Below, in pieces: positions 24,004-32,647 of a DNA stretch of 64,000 nt. The stretch lies in assembly GCA_023664705.1 (NCBI GenBank), contig JAMPFE010000004.1, positions 80,760-144,759 on the forward strand, in the 5' to 3' direction. The notes beneath the pieces are model-generated. The model did no database searches. It had not been told where the DNA came from and saw nothing but the letters and a program-made list of their open reading frames with translations. The DNA comes from Lachnospiraceae bacterium. Its GTDB lineage: Bacteria; Bacillota; Clostridia; Oscillospirales; Ruminococcaceae. The position numbers and the translations under genes were made by a program. Position 1 is the stretch's first letter, and every line of letters begins with the position of its first letter.

Positions 24004-24597
24004 CAGCTCGCTGCGGTTTTCGAGAGCCTTTACCAAGGTCACGTCGTCGGCGAACTCCAGCGCCGAGCCCGCGGGCAGCCCGTAAGCCAGACGCGTGACC
24101 TTGACGCCCATGGGCTTTATCAGCCGCCCGATATACATAGCGGTAGCCTCGCCCTCGACGGTGGGGTTTGTCGCCATTATGACCTCCTTTACGTCGGCAA
24201 GGCGCGCGATGAGCTCCTTTATCTTCAGGTCCTCCGCGCTCACGCCGTCCATGGGCGACAGCAGCCCGTGCAGCACGTGATACAGCCCGTCGTAGCCGCC
24301 CGCGCGCTCGAGCGCAGAAACGTCCTTGGGGGACTCGACGACGCATATGACGCTTTTGTCGCGGTTGTCGTCGCCGCAGAGCCCGCAGAGCTCGCGCTCC
24401 GTAAAGTTCTGGCAGCATTTGCACAAGCGGACGCTTTTGCGCGCCTTGACGATATTCTCCGCGAAATCCTCGACCTCGGTCTCGGGGAGATTTAACATAT
24501 AATAAGCAAGCCGCTGGGCGGTCTTGATGCCGATACCGGGAAGCCTTGCGAACTGCTCCGCGGCAAGCGCCAGCGGAAATGAAACAAACTCCGACAT
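24001..24597 (-). CDS. recR: Recombination mediator protein RecR
   Basis: 198 aa. N-terminal helix-hairpin-helix (LPGIGIKTAQRLAYYML), zinc finger Cys59, Cys62, Cys71 and Cys74, Toprim domain (VVESPKDVSALERAG with catalytic-like acidic residues) and a C-terminal GLPAGSALEFADD Walker-B-like motif are all present. It loads RecA at gaps with RecO/RecF. The order recR-ybaB-dnaX is a common bacterial arrangement; here comEC sits between recR and ybaB. Confidence 0.96.
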   Translation of the reverse strand: MSEFVSFPLALAAEQFARLPGIGIKTAQRLAYYMLNLPETEVEDFAENIVKARKSVRLCKCCQNFTERELCGLCGDDNRDKSVICVVESPKDVSALERAGGYDGLYHVLHGLLSPMDGVSAEDLKIKELIARLADVKEVIMATNPTVEGEATAMYIGRLIKPMGVKVTRLAYGLPAGSALEFADDVTLVKALENRSEL

Positions 24598-24612
24598 AGA
24601 ACCAACCTTTCA

Positions 24613-26646
24613 TTATTGCACGACCGAAATATTTTTCGCGCCGTTTTCAAGCTTTATGTAAAAATCTCCGTTACGGCGCGCGTTGTGCCAGTTTTCGGGA
24701 AGCGCCTTTTCGGAGCTCGAAAAGTACACGGCGTACCGCGCGGGGCTTTCGGGGGATTTTGTGAGCCTGCCGTTGTACAGCACTATGTCCGCGGAGGTCT
24801 CCTTGTCGGAGGGCTTTGCCGCGGCAAACGTTACCCCCGAGACGGACAGGCGCGAGCTTTCGGGAACGACCTGCACGTCCGACCCGCCGAGGAGCGTTTT
24901 CACGAGGCTGTTGGAATAGACCGCGCCTATCTTCGTCATTTCCGAGAGCTCCCGTATCGCGAGCGCGCCGCTGTGATCCGCGTCAAACGCCGCGATACAC
25001 GTTATCCCGACGGCGCCGTGCTCGCGCATTGTTCGGGAAATGCCCGTCGCCAAGCCCGCGCCGCTGCCCGAAATGAACACGACGGCTTCTTTTCCCTCGA
25101 TTATCACTGCCGCGCTTGTGCTGTAATTCCCGACGAAGCGCACCTCGCTGCGCCGCTCGCAGACCGCCAAGGAAACGAGCATCGCGGCGGCGGAAAACAC
25201 GGCGAAGAGCTTGCCCGAAAACGAGAAGGCTTTCATGCTGCCGAACGCCGCTGCCAAAAGAGCCAACACGCAGCACAGCGACAATGCCCACGCATACTTG
25301 AAATCCAGCGTGAGCCACAAGCCCCGAAAGCTGCCGAGAAAGCGCACGACTGCCGCGGCGGCTCTCATTGCGAGGTCGACGGGCAGCGCGAAAAGGCTGA
25401 GCCCCGTGACGCCGAGCGGCACCATAAATATGACGCTTACCGTCATCAGCGGCATAAGCAGCACCGACGAGAACGCGCCCATGAGCGAGACGCCCTTAAA
25501 CGCGAAAACGCTTATCGGGGAGGTGCAGACGACCGCGCAGACCGACACCGAGAGCACGGTAACGGCGGGCGAGAGCGGCTTTGCCTTGTCGGGGAGAAGC
25601 ATACGGAGCTTTTTCGAGATCTCCGTTCCGACGACGCCCGCTCCGAGCACGCCAAGCACGGACATTCCGAAGCCCGTATCCAGTATCGTGGCGGGAGAGA
25701 ACGTGCATATCAGCGCTGCCGCGATGCAGAGCGAATTGAGCGTATCCGCCTTTCGATAAAATATCGGCGCGAGGCTGTACAGCAGAAACATCACGGACGC
25801 GCGGAGGACGGACGGCGTGGGTCCGAAGAATATCACTGCCGCGGGCGCGAATAAAAGCGAAAGCGCCTGCTTTGCGCGGCGGCGCTTTTCGGGGAGCATA
25901 CCCATAAGCACAGCCGCGAACAGCGCGAAGTGCGAGCCCGAGACTGCCGTATAATGCGACGCGCCGCAAATTTTCAGCTTTTCCCGAAGCTCGGGCGAGA
26001 GCGCGGAGCTCTCTCCGAGGAGCATTGCGGGCGCGAGCTCGCCCGCGCTTCCGAAAATGTTTCCGTTCAGCATCTCGAGCATACGCCCGCGGAGGGCTCT
26101 TATCGCCGAATAGACGCCGGCGCTGCCGCTTTTGACGGAGATAAGCTCCGTTATCTCGCCCGAGAGCAGCACGCCGTCCGCGAGGTTTTGCAGCATATCG
26201 TCGCTGTCCGTTTCGTGCAGCTCCACAACGGCATTGACCATATCGCCCGTTTCCAGCTTTTCCCCGTCGTTTATCACAACGAGAGCCTTTCGCCCCGCGA
26301 GGTTCATCTCAACGGTATATTCCCTCGTTCCGCCGAACATTGACGAGCTTTTGTTTACAACGAGCTCCGCTTGGACGGTCTTGCCCGCAAATTCCTTTAT
26401 CGGCTCGCAATACAGCGCGAGATAGGCGCTCATTACGGCGACGCCCCACAGCAGCCCGACCGCGCATATCGCCGCCCTGCTGCGCTTTGCCGCGGAACAG
26501 ACCGCGAAAACGGCGGCTGCCGCGAAAAGGATCCCGCAGAGCAAGCCGCCGCCGAAATATCTTGTCAACATCCCGACCGCCATAAACGGCGCGAATTTGA
26601 CAAACGGAAGATTAAGCAACGCCCTCTTGCTGTTGTCCGGCTTCAA
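24613..26646 (-). CDS. comEC: ComEC/Rec2 DNA uptake channel
   Basis: 677 aa. N-terminal soluble OB-like segment (residues about 75-160), then the Competence core of about 9 membrane helices with the signature GESSALSPELREKLKICGAS and HYTAVSGSHFALFAAVL (about 210-260). The C-terminal metallo-beta-lactamase-like domain (about 515-677) is shortened and its metal site is reduced to FDADHSG; the usual DVGQGD start reads FVGNYST. The protein transports single-stranded DNA in competence; the nuclease activity of this copy may be lost. Its stop lies 15 bp before recR. Confidence 0.9.
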   Translation of the reverse strand: MKPDNSKRALLNLPFVKFAPFMAVGMLTRYFGGGLLCGILFAAAAVFAVCSAAKRSRAAICAVGLLWGVAVMSAYLALYCEPIKEFAGKTVQAELVVNKSSSMFGGTREYTVEMNLAGRKALVVINDGEKLETGDMVNAVVELHETDSDDMLQNLADGVLLSGEITELISVKSGSAGVYSAIRALRGRMLEMLNGNIFGSAGELAPAMLLGESSALSPELREKLKICGASHYTAVSGSHFALFAAVLMGMLPEKRRRAKQALSLLFAPAAVIFFGPTPSVLRASVMFLLYSLAPIFYRKADTLNSLCIAAALICTFSPATILDTGFGMSVLGVLGAGVVGTEISKKLRMLLPDKAKPLSPAVTVLSVSVCAVVCTSPISVFAFKGVSLMGAFSSVLLMPLMTVSVIFMVPLGVTGLSLFALPVDLAMRAAAAVVRFLGSFRGLWLTLDFKYAWALSLCCVLALLAAAFGSMKAFSFSGKLFAVFSAAAMLVSLAVCERRSEVRFVGNYSTSAAVIIEGKEAVVFISGSGAGLATGISRTMREHGAVGITCIAAFDADHSGALAIRELSEMTKIGAVYSNSLVKTLLGGSDVQVVPESSRLSVSGVTFAAAKPSDKETSADIVLYNGRLTKSPESPARYAVYFSSSEKALPENWHNARRNGDFYIKLENGAKNISVVQ

Positions 26647-26651
26647 AGCGA

Positions 26652-26999
26652 TCAGAACAGCCCCGGGAGGGAAACGCCGCCCGTTACCTTTTCCATTTCC
26701 TCCGCGCTGTAATCCTCAATGTCTTGGATTATCTCGTTTACGCCGCTGATGATGAGGTCTTGGAGCATTTCGATGTCGTCCTTGTCAACGACCTCGGGCT
26801 TGAGCGTGACAGACTTCAGCTTTTTGCCGCCCGTCATAACGAGCTCCATAGCACCGCCGCCGACCTGCTTTGTAAACTCCTTCTCCTCCAGCTCGTCCTG
26901 AACGCGGGTGATGTCCTCCTGCATTTTCTGAGCCTTTCTTACCATCTGGTTCATATTGGCGTTGGAGCCCTGATATTCCTTGGGAAGTCTTGATTTCAT
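26652..26999 (-). CDS. YbaB/EbfC family nucleoid-associated protein
   Basis: 115 aa. The fold signature KAQKMQEDITRVQDELEEKE, then VGGGAMELVMTGGKKLKSVT and a DLIISGVNEIIQDIE helix matches YbaB/EbfC, a dimeric DNA-binding protein usually encoded between dnaX and recR. It follows dnaX by 30 bp. Confidence 0.94.
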   Translation of the reverse strand: MKSRLPKEYQGSNANMNQMVRKAQKMQEDITRVQDELEEKEFTKQVGGGAMELVMTGGKKLKSVTLKPEVVDKDDIEMLQDLIISGVNEIIQDIEDYSAEEMEKVTGGVSLPGLF

Positions 27000-27029
27000 A
27001 ATGTTCTCCTCTCGTTTTATGTCGAAACT

Positions 27030-28739
27030 TTATTCGTTTTTGATATTCACTTCAATGCCGAGCCTGCGAGCCTTGTCGAGAAATTTTTCCATATCCGAAA
27101 GCTCCCGCGGCGCTTCCTCCTGCACCGCGGCTTCTATCGCCGCGTGGACGGGAAAGCCGAGCGCGTCCGAGATGAGACCCTCGATACGGGTAAGCTCGTC
27201 GCCCTTGGCGTGGTTCAGCAGCATTGCGTTTGAGGAACGTATTATCAGCCGACCGCCCTCCGTGCGGACGGTTGAGCTGCCGAGCATGGACGCTACGGCG
27301 AAATCCGCCTCCCTTATACCCGCGACCGCGTTCTCCCATTCCTCGGGAGAGACCTCGCGGACGGGTTCGGGCGCTTTCGGCTCTTGAACCGTCTCCTTTT
27401 CGGGAGCCTTGGGAACGGGCTCGGGAGAGGGTATGGGGTATTCGTCGCCCGCGATGGGGGGAGCGTCTTCGTCGCCGAAGGGCGGCGGCTCGGGAGCGGC
27501 GGGCTTATCTACGAGCTTGGCGGTTTCCTCGAGGAGCTCGCGCGTTTTCCGCTCTGTATGCGACAGCTCCTCGACGGGGCGCGGCTTTTCCTTGGGCTTC
27601 TCCTTGATCTCGAACACGGGCTTTGACGCAGCCGCGGAAGCCTTTGCCGCAGCGGTCTCCGCGCCCGTGCACATTTTCACAAAGCACATTTCGGCAAGCG
27701 TTTTGCGCTGCTTTACCTTGCCGATACCCTCCGAGCATTGCTGCAAAAGCGTTAGGCAGCGCAGTATTTCTTCGAGCGAATACATTTCCGCGATGCGCTC
27801 GACCTCCGCGTATTCGTCGGGCAGAGCGCCCAGCAGCTCCTTGTCGTTCGGCGCGGTCTTGTACAGCATAAGGTCGCGGAACTGCCCCGAAAGCTCGTCC
27901 ATGATGAGCGCGACGTCCTTTGAGCCCTTGTACAGCTCCCCGAGCAGGCGTATGCAGCCCGCCGTGTCCTTTTGCGCTATCATCGCGGAGAACGCGAACA
28001 GATGCTTTCTGTCGGAGACACCCGCGCACGCGCGAACCGTTTCCGACGTGATGTGCGTGTCCGCCGAAATGCAGCGGTCGAGTATCGAGAGAGCGTCTCT
28101 CATTCCGCCGTCGGACAGCCGCGAGATAAGCTCGGCGGCGCCGCGTTCGAGCGAGATGCCCTCTTTTTCGGCAACGGAGAGCAGTCTCTCCGCGCTGTCG
28201 GCGATGTCCACGCGCCTGAACTCGAAGCGCTGACATCTCGACGAAATGGTCGCGGGGACCTTATGGACCTCCGTCGTCGCCATGATGAACTTTACGTGCG
28301 GCGGCGGCTCTTCAAGCGTTTTCAGCAGCGCGTTGAACGCCTCGGGCGAGAGCATATGCACCTCGTCGATAATGTAAACGCGGTACTTGCAGCTTACGGG
28401 CGTATACTCTATCTCGTCGCAAAGCTGCCGCATATCGCCGACGCCGTTGTTTGAAGCGGCGTCCATTTCTATGATGTCCGTGGTGGTCTCGTTCAGGATC
28501 TCCCTGCAGCGGTCACATTCAAGGCAGGGGCTGCCGTCCTTGGGGTTCAGGCAATTTACCGCCATGGCGAGTATCTTGGCGCAGGTGGTCTTGCCCGTGC
28601 CGCGAGAGCCCGTGAAAAGGTAAGCGTGCGCAGCGGAGTCGTTGATTATCTGATTTTTGAGCGTCGTTGTGATATGCTCTTGGGAGATAACGTCGTCGAA
28701 CGTTCTCGGACGATATTTCCTGTATAACGCAAGATACAA
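27030..28739 (-). CDS. dnaX: DNA polymerase III subunit gamma/tau
   Basis: 569 aa from a TTG at 28739, chosen because GGGGGTGAG lies directly upstream and the family start YLALYRKYRPRTFDDV follows; a longer frame would run into the SRP RNA. AAA+ domain with Walker A GSRGTGKT, zinc module CLECDRC, Walker B DEVHML and sensor-1 TTEVHK. The tail (about 365-480) is Pro/Glu-rich, then a tau-like C-terminal domain. It loads the sliding clamp at the replisome. Confidence 0.95.
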   Translation of the reverse strand: MYLALYRKYRPRTFDDVISQEHITTTLKNQIINDSAAHAYLFTGSRGTGKTTCAKILAMAVNCLNPKDGSPCLECDRCREILNETTTDIIEMDAASNNGVGDMRQLCDEIEYTPVSCKYRVYIIDEVHMLSPEAFNALLKTLEEPPPHVKFIMATTEVHKVPATISSRCQRFEFRRVDIADSAERLLSVAEKEGISLERGAAELISRLSDGGMRDALSILDRCISADTHITSETVRACAGVSDRKHLFAFSAMIAQKDTAGCIRLLGELYKGSKDVALIMDELSGQFRDLMLYKTAPNDKELLGALPDEYAEVERIAEMYSLEEILRCLTLLQQCSEGIGKVKQRKTLAEMCFVKMCTGAETAAAKASAAASKPVFEIKEKPKEKPRPVEELSHTERKTRELLEETAKLVDKPAAPEPPPFGDEDAPPIAGDEYPIPSPEPVPKAPEKETVQEPKAPEPVREVSPEEWENAVAGIREADFAVASMLGSSTVRTEGGRLIIRSSNAMLLNHAKGDELTRIEGLISDALGFPVHAAIEAAVQEEAPRELSDMEKFLDKARRLGIEVNIKNE

Positions 28740-28766
28740 ACGCTCACCCCCGACAACAAAACGCCC

Positions 28767-28882
28767 TCGATTATGGGAACAGACTGACTGCGGCACACAG
28801 GGAGATCCGCTTAATGCTGCTCGGGTCACCGCCTGACATGGTTCACAGTTCCCCGTTGCACAGGGTCTGCCCCCATAATCGA
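28767..28882 (-). ncRNA. ffs: Signal recognition particle RNA (small bacterial type)
   Basis: The minus strand begins and ends with complementary TCGATTATGGG/CCCATAATCGA arms, and the apical part carries the SRP signature GAACCATGTCAGG and GAGCAGCATTAAG. The tetraloop between CGG and CCG is TGAC, the URRC-type variant, instead of GGAA. Together with Ffh it targets nascent membrane proteins. It sits directly upstream of dnaX and shares its transcript. Confidence 0.93.
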
Positions 28883-28906
28883 AAGCATTTTTTCAATATC
28901 TATACT

Positions 28907-28935
28907 ATTATACAACATTTTACCGAAAAAATCAA
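28907..28935 (-). promoter_or_regulatory. Promoter of SRP RNA and dnaX
   Basis: Minus-strand TTGATT (28930-28935), 17 bp, TATAAT (28907-28912), about 25 nt before the SRP RNA. Confidence 0.85.
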
Positions 28936-28968
28936 GGGGTTTTCGGACTTTTTTGAATATTATGAAAC

Positions 28969-28995
28969 ATACCCGGGAGCAATGCTCCCGGGTAT
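28969..28995 (-). terminator. Hairpin after jag
   Basis: ATACCCGGGAGCA-T-TGCTCCCGGGTAT on the minus strand, 5 nt after the jag stop; the T-run is short (GTTTCAT). Confidence 0.7.
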
Positions 28996-29000
28996 GATAA

Positions 29001-29960
29001 TCAAAGCTCTATTTTTCCGTACAGCGCGGCGTTCTTTTCGGTATCCACGGTCTCCTTGGAGAACTCGCCCGCGTTTGCGTTTTCGTCGGGCTGATACTGC
29101 TTGCGCTTGTACTCGCGCTCGAAGCTTGTCGAAAAGCCGCTCGACTGGCGATAGCTGCGCGTTGAGGCTCCGTCCGAGGAACGGCGGTTTCCGCGGCGGC
29201 GGTTGTCGAACTTGGGCTTATCGGCGTAAATTACGACCTTTCTGTAGGGCTCCGTGCCCGTGGAACGGCTTGAAACGCCCTCTATCTCCGCAACGCAGCT
29301 GTGGATTATCCTGCGCTCGTAGGGGTTCATGGGCTCGAGAGCGATTCTCCTGCCCTGCTTGATGACCTTTGCGGAGGTCTTTCCGGCAAGCGCGACGAGC
29401 GTTTCGCGGCGCTTGTCGCGGTAATCGTTGCAGTCGAGCGAAATGCGGCAGTAGCTCTCCTCGGAGCGGTTGGAGGCGAGTATCGTCAGATACTGGAGGC
29501 TGTCCAGCGTTTCGCCGCGCTTTCCGATAACGATGCCGAGCTTTTCGCCCGTGATGTTCAGAACCACGTTTCCGTCGCGCTTTATCGGGGTTATCTCAAA
29601 CTTCTCGAGCCCGAGCGCGTGCAGAACGTCGGTCAGATACTCGACAGCCATTTTGACCTTCAGGCTGCCGCTTACGTCGAAATTCTCGGGGAGCTCGCCG
29701 CCGTCCTCCTCGGGCGCAGCGTCCTCCGCCGCGGCTTCAACGGTCTCCGCAGGCTTGCTTTCCTCCGCCGCGGGCTGCCCGTCGGACGCCGCCTCGAGGT
29801 AAACCGCCTTGACCCTCGCTTCTCCCTTCAACCCGCCGAAAAGCGTTTTCCGCGGCTGCTCGAGAATTTCAAAGTCTATCTCGTCCGCGCTTACGCCGAA
29901 TTCCTCTGCGGCAAGAGCCTTCGCTTCTTCCAAGGTCTTTGCTGTGAATTCTTTTACCAT
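29001..29960 (-). CDS. jag: RNA-binding protein Jag/KhpB (SpoIIIJ-associated)
   Basis: 319 aa. Jag_N domain at 1-52 (VKEFTAKTLEEAKALAAEEF), acidic linker (55-95), KH domain with GEKLGIVIGKRGETLDSLQ (about 140-165), R3H domain (RRIALEPMNPYERRIIHSCV, about 215-240) and an Arg/Ser-rich tail of about 75 residues that is longer than usual. It binds mRNA and sRNA with KhpA and influences cell-wall synthesis and division. It is downstream of yidC, as in most Firmicutes. Confidence 0.95.
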   Translation of the reverse strand: MVKEFTAKTLEEAKALAAEEFGVSADEIDFEILEQPRKTLFGGLKGEARVKAVYLEAASDGQPAAEESKPAETVEAAAEDAAPEEDGGELPENFDVSGSLKVKMAVEYLTDVLHALGLEKFEITPIKRDGNVVLNITGEKLGIVIGKRGETLDSLQYLTILASNRSEESYCRISLDCNDYRDKRRETLVALAGKTSAKVIKQGRRIALEPMNPYERRIIHSCVAEIEGVSSRSTGTEPYRKVVIYADKPKFDNRRRGNRRSSDGASTRSYRQSSGFSTSFEREYKRKQYQPDENANAGEFSKETVDTEKNAALYGKIEL

Positions 29961-29983
29961 ATTGTTCCCCTTTCCGACGGCGG

Positions 29984-31522
29984 TCAGTCGTCGTCATCCT
30001 CGTGATATTCCTCGCCGTATTTCTCGGCGTCCGCCTTGCGGGCAGCCGCTAATTTGCGGCGGTTGATTTCCTTTTGAGAGAGCGTTTCCTCCTTGCCGTC
30101 CTCGTTGACGACCTTTACCGCGTCGACGTTTACGGTCTTGCTGCGCTTGTTTTTCTCCTCAAACTCGGCAAGCGCCTGCTCCTTAAGCTTTGCGGGGTCG
30201 TAAAGCTTGTTGAGCAGTATCGTCTGAAGTATGCCGAAGGCGTAGCTTATCGTCCAGTAGAAGCCCGCGCCCGCAGGTACGGTAAACGCTATCCAGAGCG
30301 ACATAAGCGGCATGACGTACATCATTACCTTCATGGAGCCCATTGAAGCCGCCGCGTCGGGGTTGCTCTTCGCCATCATTCTGTTGGAAACGAACGTCTG
30401 CAGCAGCGCCATAAGGAACGAGATTATCGGCACCAGTATCATCGGGAAACGCATTTCGTCCTTCGGCACCACGCCGAGCTTTATTCCGATAAAGTTGAGG
30501 TTGCCGTAGAGCTCCTCGAGCTCCTCTCTCACCTCGGGGCGCACAGCCGCCTCGCTGTAGGCGTTTTTGCAGCTGTAATTTTCGGTCTCCGTGCCGAAGC
30601 AGTTTAGCGCGTACAGCTCGCGCTGCATATTCGTTGTCGCCTGAAACGCCACAACGTCGTCGCCCGTTGCCTTATACGCGCCGTAGTGCGCCTGAACGTT
30701 GTTCAGAACGGTCACGAAGTTGTTGCTGAAGCCCTGCGCGGCGCGGTAGGCGGTCTTTTCCTCCTCGGAGGACATCGCGTCGAGAGCCGCCCTTTCCTCG
30801 TCCGTTATCTTGTAAATATCGGTGTTCGCGAGCTGGACGTTGGACTTATCCTGCGAGTAAGCCTCGCTTATAGCCGCCTTGATAATGCCCTCTACGACCT
30901 TGACCGTTTTGTCGTCGAGAGTGTTGAACACCGTAACGTCAACGGCGCTCTCGCCGTCCTTAAGGCAGTGCGCGTTGTAGTAATCGACGAATTTCGCGGA
31001 ATCGCGGAGGATATCCTCGTGCTTGATACGCTCCTTTTCGTTGAGCTTTTCTATATCCTCGGCGGGCTTGACGTATTCGTTTACAATGACCGAGGTAAGC
31101 TCCACGTTGTAGGACTCCTCGACGACGGCGTTTATGGAATCGCCGTTCATATGGACGATATGCGTCAGCGGCTTGTAAACGACGTCGATGACGCCGAACA
31201 GTATCAGAAACGACAGCAGCATAGAGCCGCAGCCCGACATGGGCTTATAGCCCTGCGCCTGAAGCTTCGCGAGCTCCTCCTGCATCTTCTGCTGGTTGTT
31301 TCTGTATTTCTGCTGGATTTCCGCGACCTTGGGCTGAAAAACGGCGGACTTCGCCGAGTTTTTCTGCTGCTTTATTGAAAGCGGCAGCATAGCTATTTTC
31401 ACGATGAACGTGAAAATGATGATGGCAATACCGACGTTCGAGCATATAAACTTATAGATGAAGTACAGAATGTACCCCAAAGGCGTACCTATCAGGCTGT
31501 ATAAAAATTGAATAACGTCCAC
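29984..31522 (-). CDS. yidC: Membrane protein insertase YidC/OxaA with large extracytoplasmic insertion
   Basis: 512 aa versus about 260-290 for typical Gram-positive YidC. The five-helix core is recognisable: the helix at 30-50, the QQKNSAKSAVFQPKVAEIQQ hairpin (about 55-95), and the C-terminal helices (MILVPIISFLMALLQTFV, then PLMSLWIAFTVPAGAGFYWT). A hydrophilic block of about 220 residues is inserted between the second and third membrane segments (about 125-345). The acidic C-terminus ends in EDDDD. It inserts membrane proteins alone or with Sec. Confidence 0.93.
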   Translation of the reverse strand: MDVIQFLYSLIGTPLGYILYFIYKFICSNVGIAIIIFTFIVKIAMLPLSIKQQKNSAKSAVFQPKVAEIQQKYRNNQQKMQEELAKLQAQGYKPMSGCGSMLLSFLILFGVIDVVYKPLTHIVHMNGDSINAVVEESYNVELTSVIVNEYVKPAEDIEKLNEKERIKHEDILRDSAKFVDYYNAHCLKDGESAVDVTVFNTLDDKTVKVVEGIIKAAISEAYSQDKSNVQLANTDIYKITDEERAALDAMSSEEEKTAYRAAQGFSNNFVTVLNNVQAHYGAYKATGDDVVAFQATTNMQRELYALNCFGTETENYSCKNAYSEAAVRPEVREELEELYGNLNFIGIKLGVVPKDEMRFPMILVPIISFLMALLQTFVSNRMMAKSNPDAAASMGSMKVMMYVMPLMSLWIAFTVPAGAGFYWTISYAFGILQTILLNKLYDPAKLKEQALAEFEEKNKRSKTVNVDAVKVVNEDGKEETLSQKEINRRKLAAARKADAEKYGEEYHEDDDD

Positions 31523-31582
31523 GACCTTTCACGCGCCCGTTCTTTATCCGCCCGAACGCTCTCATTCCACACATACTCTGTC

Positions 31583-31918
31583 TCAGCCCCGTTTTTTGTA
31601 CGGGGATCTCTTTCGCGACCTTTGCCTGCGGTAACGCTCCGCGCAGTCTTTGCCTATCTGCGTTTTTGTGCGCGACACGGTAAGCTTTTCGGGGCGCAGG
31701 CAGAATTTTTTCGGAACGGGGTCTATCCCGCCGTTTCCGAACGGATTGCATCTGAAAATCCGCCAAAATGTCAAATAACCGCCCTTGACCGCGCCAAACC
31801 TCCGAATGGCGGTCATACCATACTCGGAACAGGTTGGATAAAAGCGGCAGCACGGCGGTAAGATCTTTGACAGCGTAAGTCGATACAGCTTGATAATTCC
31901 CAAAAAAATATATTTCAT
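31583..31918 (-). CDS. yidD: Membrane protein insertion efficiency factor YidD
   Basis: 111 aa from the ATG at 31918 (an in-frame TTG 9 nt upstream has no better ribosome site). The conserved segment CCRFYPTCSEYGMTAI, then WRIFRCNPFGNGGIDPVP, is diagnostic. The basic C-terminal tail is about 35 residues longer than in E. coli. It lies between rnpA and yidC, its usual place. Confidence 0.95.
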   Translation of the reverse strand: MKYIFLGIIKLYRLTLSKILPPCCRFYPTCSEYGMTAIRRFGAVKGGYLTFWRIFRCNPFGNGGIDPVPKKFCLRPEKLTVSRTKTQIGKDCAERYRRQRSRKRSPYKKRG

Positions 31919-31939
31919 TTCGACCAAGCGGCAGACGCG

Positions 31940-32302
31940 TCAGTCCGCCTTGTTTATCTTAGGCAGAATATTCTTTTTCATAAGATTTAATATCTGCTGC
32001 ATTTTTAACGTTGGCGTTTTTGCCCTCGCGACAAACACGAAATCAAAGCGCCTGTCGGTTTTTTCCTTGACCATCGGGTCAAAAAGGCGGAAAGCCTCTC
32101 TGATTATCCGCCTTGCCCGATTACGTTTGACCGCGTTTCCGACCTTTTTCCCCGTGACTATGCCGAGGCGGTTTTTCCCCGCCCTGCGCGGCTTTATGTA
32201 GCACACAAAGCCGTAGTTCACCACGGACTCCCCCTTTTTAAAGAGGTAGGTAAAATCGCGGTTGCTTTTGATAACGACGTACCTTTTTCTGAAATCTGTC
32301 AT
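31940..32302 (-). CDS. rnpA: Ribonuclease P protein component
   Basis: 120 aa from the ATG at 32302. The motifs NRDFTYLFKKGES, GIVTGKKVGNAVKRNRARR (RNR box) and FVARAKTPTL identify RnpA, the basic protein that helps the RNase P RNA mature tRNA 5' ends. It starts 21 bp after rpmH. Confidence 0.96.
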   Translation of the reverse strand: MTDFRKRYVVIKSNRDFTYLFKKGESVVNYGFVCYIKPRRAGKNRLGIVTGKKVGNAVKRNRARRIIREAFRLFDPMVKEKTDRRFDFVFVARAKTPTLKMQQILNLMKKNILPKINKAD

Positions 32303-32323
32303 CGAGACATTGGCACCCGTCAA

Positions 32324-32458
32324 TCAGTAAGAGAGTCTTTTTCTGCCCTTTGCGCGGCGGCGCGCGAGAACCTTTCTGCCGTTTCTGGTAGCCATTCTCT
32401 TCATAAAGCCGTGCTCATGCTTTCTCTGGAGCTTCTTGGGCTGGTAAGTTCTTTTCAT
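32324..32458 (-). CDS. rpmH: Ribosomal protein bL34
   Basis: 44 aa, MKRTYQPKKLQRKHEHGFMK to the C-terminal RRRAKGRKRLSY. The ATG at 32458 is chosen since GGAGG is 8 nt away; an ATG 6 nt upstream is too near the ribosome site. First gene of rpmH-rnpA-yidD-yidC-jag. dnaA is not adjacent on the other side, where a MoxR gene lies instead. Confidence 0.97.
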   Translation of the reverse strand: MKRTYQPKKLQRKHEHGFMKRMATRNGRKVLARRRAKGRKRLSY

Positions 32459-32530
32459 TTTCATTTCCTCCTCAATTGCTTATTTGCATCGGGATATACT
32501 TATCCCGTACACAGCTACTCACATTAAATT

Positions 32531-32559
32531 ATTATACCTCATTATAAAAGCCTTGTCAA
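32531..32559 (-). promoter_or_regulatory. Consensus promoter of rpmH operon
   Basis: Minus-strand TTGACA (32554-32559), 17 bp, TATAAT (32531-32536). Confidence 0.92.
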
Positions 32560-32647
32560 GGGGTTTTTGGAAATTTCACTTAAAAATGTGAAATATTATA
32601 CCCCGAGACAAAACCCTCAAAATAATTACAAGAGGTATATCACTCAA

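Noticed and set aside
32459..32647. Chromosomal origin oriC next to rpmH
   Set aside because: No dnaA or dnaN and no cluster of DnaA boxes are visible; the neighbour is a MoxR gene and the region holds only a promoter and small dyads.
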